A DNA stretch of 64,000 nucleotides from Isoetes taiwanensis (lineage: Eukaryota > Streptophyta > Lycopodiopsida > Isoetales > Isoetaceae). Below the pieces are notes generated by a model, which was not told the origin of the DNA, did no database searches, and worked only from the letters and a program-made list of their open reading frames with translations. The DNA lies in NCBI GenBank assembly GCA_021234155.1, contig JAJEKV010000027.1:16524891-16588890 (forward strand). The letters run 5' to 3'. The position numbers were made by a program, and so were the translations under genes. Numbering within the stretch: position 1 is the stretch's first letter; each line of letters opens with the position of its first letter. This document shows positions 1-11,410 of this stretch, one piece after another.

Positions 1-242
1 CTCAGGCAGACATGCAACGCCATCTCGATGCCCTAGACACATTTTTCCAGGTGACGGACATGGCGTCAACTTAGCCAAGACCAAGGTAGTTCTCGTATCA
101 TTTGCACGCCAGCCAAAGACTCCAACCCTCACTTATCATGGCCAAAATGTTGAAGTGGTGTCCGCTTACAAATATTTGGGGGTGGAGTTCCCCTCGGCCA
201 TGAGTTGGGACAATTCCATCCGGCTGCGAGCCGCAGTAGGTT
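1..242 (+). pseudogene. LINE reverse transcriptase fragment (5' part, split)
   Basis: The plus strand encodes a run typical of the C-terminal reverse-transcriptase region of non-LTR retrotransposons: VNLAKTKVV, then a short spacer and YKYLGVEFPS. The pattern 'LAKTKV...YLG' lies after the catalytic RT box in plant and algal LINEs. The frame is disturbed near base 60. The sequence stops abruptly at about 242, where an inverted-repeat element begins. The same coding sense resumes at about 8286 with AMQNNSTRQ and then YGVEVWGP, so the two pieces are one LINE split by an insertion. Non-functional remnant. Confidence 0.75.
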
Positions 243-388
243 GGAATCATTAGAGGCAATTTGAGATCTCATTTCATCCCCATAAGAATCCTCCAATAGA
301 ATGGCTACCCTCTATAAACTGCAATTAATGCAGCACCAACAACTTCATTGCTTTTGTTTTTCCCCCATAACTTTTGATCCACTCGTCA
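243..388. repeat. Left terminal inverted repeat of the DUF7869 element
   Basis: Read inward, this sequence has ATTAGAGG, TGAGATC, then AATTAATGCAG, AACTTC and ATAACTTTTGATCCA. All of these occur in the same order in the reverse complement of 8082-8285. The left copy lacks about 60 bp present in the right one, between the TGAGATC block and the AATTAATGCAG block. Confidence 0.75.
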
Positions 389-1022
389 AAATGCTGCGGC
401 GGTTTGGGGAGTCGACCATATCTTCGTCTCCTTCGTCATCTGATTCCTCCCGTGTGGTGTCATCATCCCCATCTTTGTTTTTTGGTGGACTTTTTTGTGT
501 ATGAACCACAACTTCATTCCCCACTGCAGAGTGTTGTAGAGCCTTCAGCACAGTAGAAGTGAAGCTCCCCGTATTGAACAGTTTTTCCCTGACTCTGGAA
601 ATCTCCATACCAAGCTCCCTGGATGTTAGGGTTCCGACCTCCTTCATCCCTTCCAGATCCTTCCACCCAAGGTTCTGACAATTTAAAGGCGCCGGCCTTT
701 TTTCGGTGCCCTTAGCCTTGCTCATGGAAGAGTGAGAATAATTTGAAACTGCTAATTTTTTGGTGCGATAGAACTTACTCTTCTGGCAGTCCTCGACATG
801 TAGTGTTAAATGCTTCGAATCAAAGCGCAGAGATCGGAGAGCACAACACCGATTTTCTTGTACTTGTCTCCTGAGCTCTTCTTGTCCCTTTGGTGTAGAA
901 ACGGATCTTTCTCCTTCCCACTTGTCGATACCTCGACATACCACCAAGAATCGCCACCGTTTCAAGAAGCTCGTCTCCAAATCCCTCGATGACGAAGAAT
1001 GGAGTTCGCCGCTGATCACCAA
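345..1022 (-). CDS. Hypothetical protein, 225 aa, next to left TIR
   Basis: An uninterrupted minus-strand frame with an ATG start at 1022, ending inside the left TIR. I do not recognise the family. The N-terminal half is basic with scattered Cys and Trp; residues ~95-150 are Lys/Glu rich. The C-terminal ~40 residues hold a strongly acidic Asp/Glu run (GDDDTTREESDDEGDED) followed by a basic tail. No signal peptide or membrane segment is apparent. Its position against the TIR suggests an accessory protein of the transposon, but it could be an exon or a chance frame: the whole is serine and charge rich, and I see no conserved domain. Confidence 0.35.
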   Translation of the reverse strand: MVISGELHSSSSRDLETSFLKRWRFLVVCRGIDKWEGERSVSTPKGQEELRRQVQENRCCALRSLRFDSKHLTLHVEDCQKSKFYRTKKLAVSNYSHSSMSKAKGTEKRPAPLNCQNLGWKDLEGMKEVGTLTSRELGMEISRVREKLFNTGSFTSTVLKALQHSAVGNEVVVHTQKSPPKNKDGDDDTTREESDDEGDEDMVDSPNRRSILTSGSKVMGEKQKQ

Positions 1023-2084
1023 AGTGAGTCCGAGGTGAATGCTTTAAGAAGAAAGGATGGATCGCTTAAGGTATTCCGACAAAAGAAAACCTCGAGCTCA
1101 CCCGGGTGTTTTTCCTCTTCTTGCTGCCACCGGCGAAGCATCCCCTCCGCCGGCTTCTTGGGCCGAGTCATGTCTATATGCCCTCTCATCCTCTTCTAAC
1201 CCCTCTATAAATTAAGTTTCCTCCACGCGTTGAGTTTTAGGACTGCATGTAAAAAGATCTAGCGTGTTCTTTAATTTGAAGTTAAGGACATGCAATCATT
1301 TATGAAAAAAAAAAAGGCTAAAAGGGTACAAAGACGGCCGGCTTTAGCCCGCCCAAACACTATTTCAAATTTAATCACATCAAGGGACTAAGTGAGTGGA
1401 GCGTGAGTTTATCTTCCCCGCATTGGGGAACTCGAGGTCGGAGGGGATCATCGACCGCTAGCGACTTCCTAATGGCGCCAAAACGCGGTAAGCCGCTAAC
1501 AAAATGCGCCTTTGCATATGTGTGTTTTTCCCGACCGCGTCCCTATTGCAAAGCGCTTGATTTGATCGATGAGCACGGAGCTAAGGTAGGAAGCGAGAGG
1601 AGCTGCCGACACACGGAACTCTACACTGCGCGCCATGGAAAGGGGATACGCCCGAGAATCGCAGTGATACAAGTATTAGATGCGAATACACTCTTGAAGA
1701 GACCGGCGTAAGAAGCAAAGACTCGGGTGAGGTCTGCGGGATCCGTGGATACAAATGGCCCAAGGAATTACCGCGTGAAGAGGTGAGTTTCGAGAGATGC
1801 CTATGTTATTTCGCTTGTAGAACATGCCGTATGTGTTTAAATAATGGAACTGCCGATAAGCTCGACGGATTCAAGTTTTTCCTTGTCCAAAGATTTTTCA
1901 GCTTCGAGATGATTTACTCTCTAGGTTGAGAGATGCTCGGCAAGGAAACATTGGATCGGGGTAAAGAACAGCCCGCTTTTAGGTGTGTTTTTTCATGGAC
2001 TGCTTACTTGGAATGTTGTACATAGATCGGCTAGGACTAAGGCCCGTGAGATGCGGTTCAAATGCATCCTCTTGTAGTTAGTCG
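1023..2084. other. No recognised gene (inside TIR element)
   Basis: Moderately GC-rich sequence with short open frames on both strands, the longest about 100 codons at 1403-1711, with no recognisable domain. An A-run lies near 1300. I see no tRNA or other known feature. Confidence 0.5.
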
Positions 2085-3300
2085 GAGGGGCCTCCACCAC
2101 TGTCCCAACCACTCCTCTTCGCAATATTCGAGGAAGATGGTTCAAGGAGAGTGGCTCGCAGGTGCTAGAGGCACTTGGGACTAAAAACAGAGAATAGAAA
2201 GTGCAAGACTTGTAGAGAATGCAAGCCTTGGCTTCCTCTCAGGGGTTTCCCCTGTGGTTAGTTGTAGAGGCCTCCACCCAGCCCGAGCCCCTCCCCTTCG
2301 CAATATTCGGCTTAAGATGGTTCAAGGAGAGTGACTCGACCGGTCGAGGCCACCGCTACGCATTACGTGAGAATTGGTCGGCTAAGGGATTCTCGATTTG
2401 CGAAGTCGAGAATGCTTGGCTTTCTACATTCTCGACCGCAAGTCGAGAATGCCTTGGCCATCCGTAACTCCCAAGTTAGTACACATGGAGTGCCTGGTTG
2501 GTAAGGCATTCCCCACTCACTTGCCGAGAATGCATACAAGAAGCTCGTGGGTTTCCCCGGTGGTTGTTAGAGGCCTCCACTAATCGAGCCCATCCCTTCG
2601 CAATATTCGACCTAAGAAGGTTCGAAGGAGACGGCCTTTTGATTGGGTAGAGGCCATCTGCGACCACAATAATGTGAGAATTGGGTTGCTAAGAGTTGGC
2701 CCGCAGACAAGAAAACACTTCCTTCGCAATGTCCGAGGAAGATAGAAGGAGAGTGTTTAAGACTGCCTCACAGCCAGCTCTAGAGTGCACTAGAGCATTT
2801 TCTCGACTCACGAAGTCGAAAAGCAGCCAAAGAACTGTTGGTTGGTCCGCCGAGGCCTCCACCCAATCGCAGCCCATCCCCTCGCAATATTCGGTCAAGA
2901 TGGTTCAAGGAGACGGCCTTTGATTGGGTAGAGGCCACCGCCACTCACAATAATGGAGAATTGGTTAGAGAGTTGGCCCCAGACCAAAACCACTTCCCTC
3001 GCAATGTCCGAGGAAGATAGAAGGAGAGTGGTTGAGACCGGTTCAGCCGCCAGCTCTAGAGTGCACTAGAGTCGCGCTTTTCTCACTCACGAAGTCGAGA
3101 AAGCCGCCAGCACTCGCTGGGTTAAGTCGCCGAGGCCTCCACCCGCCGGAGCCAGTCCTCTTCGCAATATTCGGCGAGCATGGTTCAAGGAGAGTGGCTC
3201 AGACCGGTGGAGGCACCCGCGACCGCACAAAGAGCCATTGGCGTAGAGTCACATTCTCGACTCACGAAATGGTGAAGGTCAGCAGGTTCTAAAGAATGTG
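2085..3300. repeat. Degenerate tandem repeats, ~140-150 bp monomer
   Basis: The block 'gaggcctccacc ... TTCGCAATATTCG ... atggttcaaggagagtgg' recurs with its core near 2118, 2298, 2597, 2881 and 3161. A variant core, CGCAATGTCCGAGG, lies near 2720 and 2998. Spacing is about 140-180 or 280-300 bp, suggesting a ~145-bp monomer with a two-monomer higher-order unit. Copies have diverged by substitutions and small indels. Short frames across it come from the repeat rather than a gene. Confidence 0.75.
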
Positions 3301-3445
3301 AAGACATTGGGTAGTCAGGCAATCCGGATCATGAAGTCGAAATCCCTCAACCCGCCAACAGTCCTAGAGTGTACACACCTCTTCTCCTCGCCATGAAGTC
3401 GAGAAGTTCTCGACTCAGCGAAGTCGAGAAGAAGGCCTCAGACTT
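2388..3445. repeat. Array of palindromes TTCTCGAC-n-GTCGAGAA
   Basis: An imperfect palindrome with arms TTCTCGAC and GTCGAGAA and a 5-8 bp centre, often TCACGAA, occurs near 2390, 2427, 2801, 3078, 3254 (half-site), 3382 and 3404. Some copies are exact. They lie in or next to the tandem monomers and could form hairpins or bind a dimeric protein. In DNA transposons such clustered motifs are often transposase binding sites; that role is inference here. Confidence 0.6.
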
Positions 3446-4439
3446 CCTTGACCGCTGGCAAGCTGAAGTATTCTCAACTCGCCACTCCCTTATGCATGTC
3501 TCCCCGCAGCGGGATTTGCTGTGAGTTAGAAATGGAGATTCTCAGAAGCAATTCCTATTCTGAATTCTTGGCCGGAGAAAGACATTCCTAGTTATTTTCT
3601 GTTAATGCTCGCAATATCTTACTTCCTAACACCGTCTCTGATGATTTCTATCTCGGTTGCTTGCTACTACTCTAACCACTATTCTCACTTGTGCCCTGCA
3701 TAAATGTATTCAATTCAACCACAAGCAAGAAAAAGATAACAAAAAAACAAAAACAATACAAAGATTAATGAGATTAATGAGAAAAACAGAGAACAAAGGA
3801 GAACAAGACAGAGAACAATGGGAGAACAAGATTTAAAATGAGATTAAAAAAGGGTATGATATTACAAAAACATACCCGGAAGATTTGTCGATGAGGAGGA
3901 GGCTTCCGAAGTTCGCCCATGTGGGTATAGTCGCTGACAAAGCGTGAATAAGGATTTGTTTCTGGGTCAGAATTGTATCGTGGATTAATAAGAGCCTCTA
4001 ACAACGTAATATAAGAAAAAATGCACTAAAAGACTTACGTAAAAACTAAAAGCAAAGATTAAAAGGGCCTCACTTTCTTCTCGGGGTAAACGCCGCCGAA
4101 CAATGAATCAAGGCGAGAACTTCGGGCGCCGGAAGCGCCCCGATCCGGCCGACCAAGCCGCCGTCATAAGATGGCGCGAATCGCTTCTTCTCGATCGATC
4201 GCCTGACGGTAAAGCCGGCTTAAGGAAACAGGGGAGGAAGAGAGATCGAGAAAAAAGGGAGGAAGAATGGTTTGGGGGAGGGAAGAGGGTGCAAGCACTG
4301 GGCTGCACCCCTCGAACCTCGTAAAAGTGCAATAATAAAACCATTGTCACGCAGGGCCATGCCCTCCATGACGTGGCGAAGGATTACCGACGCGGGTTAC
4401 GGTTTTAGCCTCCAAGAGGCCACGGTCCATGACAAAATA
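3446..4439. other. No recognised gene (inside TIR element)
   Basis: Contains an A-rich stretch (3720-3870), then a GC-rich stretch (4090-4330) with a short basic frame of 73 codons at 4103-4324 and an overlapping antisense frame. Nothing recognisable. The sharp composition change at ~4090 may mark a 5' exon or promoter of the downstream DUF7869 gene, but I cannot show it. Confidence 0.4.
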
Positions 4440-4760
4440 TGAAAGGCCAGGGTTATATGTTTATATATGTTATCTTATGTATTTAATAAGGTTTCAATGG
4501 TTGTATTTAATATGGTTTCAATGGTTGTATTTAATATGGTTTCAATGGTTACAATGTTTACATATGGTTTAGAATGAGTGTGGTTGTATGCTTTAATATG
4601 GTTATATGATTTTAGTTAATATGGTTGTATGGTTTGTATATGGTTTGTATATGAGTGTGGTTTGTATGGTTTTATATGGTTGTATGGTTTGTATATGAGT
4701 GTGGTTTGTATGGTTTTATATGGTTCATATGGTCATATTTGTGGTGTTTGGGGCTATATG
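4440..4760. repeat. Low-complexity ATGGTTGTAT/ATGGTTTGTATATG repeats
   Basis: About 300 bp of short imperfect tandem repeats built from ATGGTT, TTTAATATGG and TTGTATATGAGTGTGG, with very few C on the plus strand. They lie immediately upstream of the DUF7869-type coding region. Open frames across it are repetitive and not believable as protein. Confidence 0.8.
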
Positions 4761-4795
4761 GTTTTAATGTGAGCTTTTTCATTCAGGGAGCATGT

Positions 4796-7555
4796 GAGAT
4801 GAGTAAAATGGAGCCAGGGAATTCCAAAGGAGGCCATTGCCCTAGGCTCCAATGGAGGAAGATGGGTTGCCTTTTGTTGCACCCTTGCAAACTGCATCGG
4901 TATTTGCAGAGGGCATAATAACCTGCAGCTGATCCATTTGATAGTGTGAATGATGAGAGGCTGGGAGATGAACATCTTGGAGTTGGCATTGTGAAGCTTC
5001 TTATCGGTTGATACTATCATGTCCCGTGGAAGCTCTAGTGATTGCATTGTGTGCTCGTGGCTGCCGGAGTCCCAAGCTCCGCTTGAGATGGCCAATTAGA
5101 TTTATTACACACAAGAATGGTGATACTCTAGAATGCCCTATCAAACTACACACCCCAAGGCCCACCCAAGGCCATGTGGAAGATTTGGTGGTCGATGAGC
5201 ATCCTTTGATCACAAGGAAGAGACGCTTATGTCTTTCATAAAAAGGCAGCCAAAAGGTGCCCAAGAGGCCTAGAAGTGACAAATATTTAGAAAGGATGGA
5301 AAGTATGGCACCAACCAAAGAAAACCTGAGGCAATTAGGGGACAAGAGTGTTGCAACCTAGATTGCACAAAGGCATTACAATGTGGATGACCTCGTGCGA
5401 TAAGGTCCCAATACATTGGACAGCTTCAAAAAGATAGGATTAATTTCATTTACTCCTTGTGTAGGAATTCCAAATATGATGAAAACACAGGACGGCCGCT
5501 ATATCAATTGAGGGGAATGAAGGTATGTATGAGAGCATTGAGATGGATTCTTGGGGTGAGCAAGTCTTCATTTTACGATACCGAGCAAAGTTAGAAAAGG
5601 GCACACTTTGTTCCAACATGGTAATGCACTCACTTTGAAACCTAGAGCAAATACTCTAAAGGCCATTGCAGCCTTCGAGAGCTTTGTGAGATACATGTCT
5701 CAATCTATGCCCCACAAGTCGGCAGGTGAACGAAAGCACGGTGTGCGAAAGTGGTGCAAAAGAGTGTTGCCACAACACTATATCCAAAAGGAGTGCCTTA
5801 AGGAGGTCAACTCCATCCTAGAAACTACCGGAGGTAGGCCTCTTTCTCAATCACATTTCAAATAAAGTTATGGAGCACTCACTTCTGGACGCGAGTGTCC
5901 TACAACACATGCCATTCTCAAAGTGCAACACTTGCATTCAACTCAAGGATACACTTGCATCAACCGCAATAGAGAAAGAAAGAATGGCAATTAGGGAGCA
6001 ATTTGCGATCACCAAAGGGACCAAATATCATGTAGACAGTTGTATTGGCAAAGGAGAACATTTTCTCGAGATGCAAAATGACAAATTTTTGTGTATAATT
6101 CATGATAAGATGGACCAACACAAGACTTTCTTGCCAAAGCTAGATCCTTTACCCAAGCGTTGTCAAAACGCTTTTCGGATGAAAGTGAGTCCGGGCGGGT
6201 GTATTAACACATGGTCATGGAACTGAACATATGGTCATTTTGTGCTTGATCTATGGAGAGATGATCCAAACTTCCATGTGAGCTCTATTTTCAAGTGCTT
6301 GAGAACACTAGAGAAAGGATCGATAGAAGGGAGGAGGTATTCCCCTTCAAAGACCCATTTTTGAGGCTTTGATGGATGATCAACCGCTTTGTTACCAAAG
6401 GCGATAAAAAGCTCACATCCAAGGTGTCTAGTGAATCAAGGAGGACTTGGGATGATTTCCCCTTACTTGAGAAATCACCGCCTCGAGGAGCTATGTGTTC
6501 GGGCTTGGACAATTGTTGGAAAGAAAACAAGAATAGATGGATGTTTGGGGCAATGTCATACTTGACGCCAAGGGGAGTATTCAAAGTTGTGAAAGTGGGA
6601 TTCATGATGGTTGGGCATACGCATGATGATATAGATGGATTCTTTGGAACTTTCTCCACCAAGCTCAAGAGAGAAAACGTGACCACTCTCCCCAACTAAT
6701 GGATGTGTTTGAGAGCCGCATTGACCCCAACCCAATGGCTTTCTTTGATGGATGAGGTTGCGATTGGAAATCATTTGTAGAAGGATACTTGCTAGATGGC
6801 AAGGACCAGTTGACAGACACACAAAGCCACTTCAATTCAAGTTTTGGGTTAGGGATGGAATACCAATCATGCAATATAAGTGGAGACCAGGTGACAAGTT
6901 GTGGATGCCCGCATAAGGTATCGAAGTTGTGGCAAAGGGTGTCACTGGGTGAAGTTCTCATTCCTAAAGGGCAGCCAAAAACCACTACCTCCCTTCAAGA
7001 GATACCAAAGACTCTAGCCAACCGGGTGAAGGGCATCAAGGATTACATAACGACCGATGATGTTCGAAATGGAAAGCACACGCCCACTCTTAAGAAAAAT
7101 CAAATGGACTCCCTAATCAAGTACCGGGAGAAAGTTGTGACATGCTTAGAAACCGAACACCCATGTGGGAGGGAGCTAAGAGACGGGTTCTTGCCGAGTC
7201 AAGATGGGAGGGTTCTCAAGGTGCAAGCACGCCTAAGAATGCTCACTTGGGTCCCAAAGTGGTTTGTGGGAAGTAAGGCCTCAAAGCCGAAGTGGTTTGA
7301 TCTTCCCCGAAAGGGGATCCCTTTGAGGACATCAAGGAAGGATACTTTGTGCTAGTAAGGCCCGATGATGAGGACTGCCCAATATGGTTAGGGGTGGCAC
7401 TCTCTCGATGTGACCACCACTATGCCCGATGGAGAGGAGTTTGGCGCCCCGGATTCCAAATTCAATATTGGGAGCCCATTGGGAGGCACAAGAAGGGCAA
7501 CTTGAAGGAGCAATACACCGATCACCGAGAAGAAGTGGAGGCCAAATTATGCTGA
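4796..7555 (+). pseudogene. DUF7869-type protein gene, decayed (putative DDE-like transposase)
   Basis: Successive plus-strand frames carry landmarks of the large plant DUF7869 family in order: GMKVCMRALRWILG, AIAAFESFVRYMSQ, the Cys motif FSKCNTCIQLKD (5.9 kb), FLCIIHDKMDQHKTFLPKL (6.1 kb), LDNCWKENKNRW (6.5 kb), VGFMMVGHTHDDIDGFF (6.6 kb), and a C-terminal BAH-like piece with YFVLVRPDDEDCPIWLG (7.35 kb). The spaced Asp residues on predicted strands (HDKMD, LDN, HDDID) resemble an RNase-H or DDE catalytic core; that functional reading is inference. The frame changes several times and has internal stops, so the gene is broken, although introns may explain some breaks. It is the only large gene inside the TIRs and so the likely transposase relic. 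Confidence 0.65.
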
Positions 7556-8081
7556 CCCTCAAAGGAGGGAATTGGTGGAGTGTGTGGTGTGGTCATATCC
7601 AAGTTCTCACATTGCAAAAGACAACACACACAAGATCCCAAGAAAGGAGATGGACAAGGCCATGAGCAACCTCCATGCTATATCATTGTATGAGGGTGCA
7701 TAATATTGAGAAGTTTGAAAACTTTCTCAACTAGTGGTTTGTAAAATTTATGAGGAAAACAAGTAACCCAATTCTATGTGTGTCATGTGTAATTCTATTC
7801 AAGCAATCAATTCAGAAATTTCTTTTATAGTGTGTGAGTCCCATTTTCAGTCCGAGTCCCAAAATTCAAGATTTGTCCCACTTTAATTAAATACGACTTA
7901 AGATCTTTCTAATGATATATGGTTGTGATGTATTTCAATATGGTCATATGCGTTAACCTTAAAAAAATACGATTTTTTAGTTATTTCTTGTACATTTATA
8001 TCAAGAAAGGTATATGAATGGGTTATCATTAGATACATTTTGAGAAGACGAACCCATTGCTACAAAAAGTGTTTGAATCGG
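7556..8081. other. 3' flank of DUF7869 gene, no recognised gene
   Basis: AT-rich sequence between the C-terminal BAH-like coding end and the right TIR. No long frame and no other feature recognised. Confidence 0.5.
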
Positions 8082-8285
8082 AGTTCTGGATCAAAAGTTA
8101 TAATGAAAAAATGATACTACGGAAGTTAATTGCAACTGCATTAATTACAGGCTGCCACATAATACTGGAATGAGATACACTGGAACTCTTCTCTTATTGG
8201 ACAATTTAAAAAGCTGACGTGGCATTTTAAGCATCCCTTAATGGGACAAAATGTGATCTCATATTTCCTCTAATGGCACTCAATG
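8082..8285. repeat. Right terminal inverted repeat of the DUF7869 element
   Basis: The reverse complement reads, from the outside inward, ATTAGAGG, TGAGATC, AATTAATGCAG, AACTTC and ATAACTTTTGATCCA, matching 243-388. It is ~60 bp longer than the left copy. Immediately outside, the interrupted LINE frame resumes. Confidence 0.75.
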
Positions 8286-9405
8286 CAATGCAGAACAATA
8301 GCACAAGGCAGAGCTATATGATTGGGCCAATCAATCGCACCTATTCAGGGTGCTAATAGAACCTATGCTTTTGTATGGGGTCGAGGTCTGGGGCCCGGTG
8401 ACTTCCCTCGCCTCTTGGAATGACTTGGAGCAGGTGCAGGAAGCTTTCTTCGCATGGCCTTGGGGGTGATTTTTACAGTCCCATACCAGATATTGTTGCA
8501 AGAAATAGGTTTCTTGCCTCTTCAAAGGGGGGCCCTTGACAGATACATCGTCTACTTCGAGAAGGTATTCAGTATGGACGATAGTCGTTGCCCTAACCTC
8601 GCTTACACCGTGGCAATGGGGCCTCAATGCCTAAAAGCCTACTGGAGGGAAAAGAGAGCTCAATGGCTGGCCAGATGGAACGTGCAGGAACACAGGTGCA
8701 TTTGAGTGCAAACGGAGGAAGATCGCCACAGTCTCAGACAGTATCTTGACACATGCTTCCTCAGCAAGCTATGGGATGCCAGCACCCTTCAACAGGTCAA
8801 GACGACATATTATCAATGCCACATAAATCCCATGTTGAGGGGGGGCCCGGAATGCTACCTGCGCACTCATCTTCCCATGAAAAAACACAGAGCCATTGCC
8901 TCTATCCGCATAGATGCACATCATCTCCAGATCTAGACGGGGAGATGGATTAGGGAGCCGCGTCAGGAGAGGCTTTGTCAACGCTGCCAGGTTGGAGCTG
9001 TGGAAGACGAATGCCACACCCTCTAGACTTGTCCAGCCTATGATGACGTTCAAATATGCTATGCTGAGCTGGTCCGTCCTAGCCAGCCCCTGCATGAGAT
9101 GCTGAGCACAGGCTCGGTACGGAGGTTGGATCATACCTTCAAGAGATGATGGATCGCTGAGATCAGCTCGGTCCTCGGGCACTTACCTGATACATGTACA
9201 TATTTCTTTCCCCCATGATATATATTTATATTTGTACAGTTTGACAGCAAACCTACTCCTGTCACGGTTTTTCCCCCAAACAACCCTTCGGGGTGGGGGG
9301 GGGGGGTTAATCCAGACATCAATACGCTTGTTGTACCTCCTGTTTGGGTCCCGTAGGCTAATTGGTCTCCGTGGACAATAAAAATTCTATTCTATTCTAT
9401 TCCTA
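8286..9405 (+). pseudogene. LINE C-terminal RT region and 3' end
   Basis: Continuation of the LINE from 1-242. It encodes AMQNNSTRQ, then LFRVLIEPMLLYGVEVWGP, a common sequence at the end of the RT region. A ~200-residue C-terminal region follows (LQEIGFLPLQRGALDRYIVY and onward), then a Cys motif (CQRC...ECHTL) like the terminal zinc knuckle of non-LTR elements. Frameshifts are present. The 3' untranslated part contains a G13-type run at ~9296-9306 and ends in TTGGTCTCCGTGGACAATAA followed by (ATTCT)n at ~9386-9402, a simple-repeat tail typical of some LINE clades. Inactive. Confidence 0.75.
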
Positions 9406-11410
9406 TGTATATCGTATTTTTATTTGTAATTTTGTACCTTTTGTTTTTTGTTTTATTACGTTGCCTTTATCTTTATCTTTATTTTTATTGTCTTTTACAA
9501 ACCAATTTCTCAACCAACTATATACCCATAAGAAACCATACCGAATTGCCAAATCATACAACTACGACAAATGATGTTGTTCTCGACTGCACCGCTTCAC
9601 GTTCAAATTTCAAGAATCGCCAAATTTATAAGCAACATAGCGTTCGAGTTAAATCATTGTTTGGTATCCCATATGGCCACATGCGATACATATATTTTGG
9701 CCTCCAGTGAAGCGATTAAGAATTTTTTTTACCTTTTGTGAAAGGAGAGTGCACATTGAACAAGAAATGGATGTGTTAATTTTATCCTTTTGAAGGAGCA
9801 CCGATACCAATTAGCACTCTTGAAACCCAATTGAAATTGATAGCCCCACAAAGGAATCTAGTCTTATGTGCAAGAAATCTATATCAACATTACAAACCCT
9901 TCTTTGGGCATTGAAAGTTATGAATAGCTTTTCTTTTTTGTAAAACTAGCAAACACAGTCAATCAAGACAAATTTAAAGTTGTGGAACTGGATCTTCTGG
10001 CACAAATTCACCACCCACCCGAGCTCAGACTTGTAAACACTGCAAACAGGATCTCTGGTTCTTCCGAATTCTGAGAATCCATATTCAACTGAACAACTTC
10101 TCTCAGATAATCAAGAATTCAAGAACAAGGCTTAAACAGGAAAGCTATTCTCTAGCATCTCTCCTCCTCCGCTTTGAATTTAGAAGCTTATTTATTCTAC
10201 TCAGATCTTAAAAGGATTGACCTTTAGCTAAATTAGGATTGCCCTTTATCTTTCAGCTTAATATGGCCAAATCGGCTAGAAGCCAGGCCTTTCCGGCCAG
10301 ATCCACTCAAGGCCGATGTCCCGGTACAGTTTCTAATTTTGTTACACAATGCTTTTTTAACATGTCGCTACAACCCAGCGATTTCAGTTTTACTAGTTTT
10401 TAAGAGTAACAATAAAATTCATTAAGGCTAGTTTGTCTTTAAAACTTGTCCTAAGGTTATATTTAATGCATTAACTCAATTCTTAGGGCCTTTGCATATG
10501 TGTTCACCTGTGCAAGTCTTTTAAAGCCACACCTCCAAGCTTGTGCCGTGACAGTTGTCTAGGAGATGCCTCCTAATGTCTTGAAGTCAATGTCTAGAAT
10601 GGAACATAGGGCCGCACATTTGGAGCAAACCCGAGAAAACAAGTCACTCCTTTGATGTGTCGTTAAGTAATCCAGATGTTGTGGGCATTTGAAGTGTTTG
10701 AATCCTATCTCTAACTACCTATTATCTAAAGATCACTCCAATGAAATCCAATCATAAATAAGATAAATTTATATGATGCTTGTTTGCAAGATCTAACAGA
10801 AGTTGTCTGTCGTGCAAAGTGCATAGTGTAAATCTCTCGAGAACATAGTTTTGTGGGTACATGACCTGGAATGGCCACATAGCTTTGTGGTTTTAGCAAA
10901 TGCGGTTTTAGCAATGCAGATTGAGAGCTCGTGGTTCTAGCAATGTGACACCTTCAACTGGCGTGGCTGCAGTCAATTCAATTGTGTTGCATACAAGAGT
11001 CGACCAGTTCATCTAGGGTCAGGGGGTAATTTTTTTACTCATTACTTTGGTAATAACCCAGACCCTTTGCTATGGATATCAAACATATTTAAAGGATTCC
11101 TTGTATTGAAGATTTTTTCCCTGAAATTATTTAGTTGAAATAACTTAGAATCTGTATGCAGCTCCTCGTATTGAAGTTTCTTTCCCACATTTTATGTAAT
11201 TGGGTGAAACCAAAAAACCCTCTAAGCCAACATAAAAAAAGCCCTCCGATTAAAATTCCTCTGGATAAAGATAAGCAAGATAGGGCTTCTAAGCTTGCAT
11301 GGTCTTTGCAACATGTGAGTCAATATTTCTGGTTTTCAGTTCTAATTCAATTCAATTTTTCCCAAATGGACATAATATAAATAGAAGGATCTCTTAAATT
11401 TTACCTGTAA
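9406..11410. other. Intergenic, no recognised gene
   Basis: AT-rich sequence with only short frames (about 100 codons or fewer) without recognisable domains. A segment around 10000-10330 has the look of decayed LTR sequence, but I found no paired copy in the window. It ends just 3' of the first PPR gene. Confidence 0.5.

Larger units (their letters stand above)
243..8285. mobile_element. ~8 kb TIR DNA transposon carrying a DUF7869-type gene
   Basis: Both ends carry related inverted repeats: 243-388 matches the reverse complement of 8082-8285. The interval interrupts a LINE reading frame that resumes on the other side, so it is an insertion. Inside are a 225-aa minus-strand ORF beside the left TIR, a tandem-repeat and palindrome region (2.1-3.4 kb), and a plus-strand gene of the DUF7869 type (4.8-7.6 kb) with DDE-like acidic motifs. 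The exact ends and target duplication could not be fixed: the TIRs have diverged and the left one has lost ~60 bp. The DUF7869 gene has frameshifts, so this copy is probably not autonomous. The element's identity as a transposon is an inference from TIRs plus insertion context. Confidence 0.7.

Noticed and set aside
2219-3292. Several 60-86 codon frames
   Set aside because: They repeat one another because they fall on the ~145-bp tandem monomers; not genes.
4655-4918. Frame rich in Gly/Phe/Tyr/Trp (YMVVWFVYECGLYGF)
   Set aside because: Produced by the ATGGTT/GTATATG low-complexity repeats.
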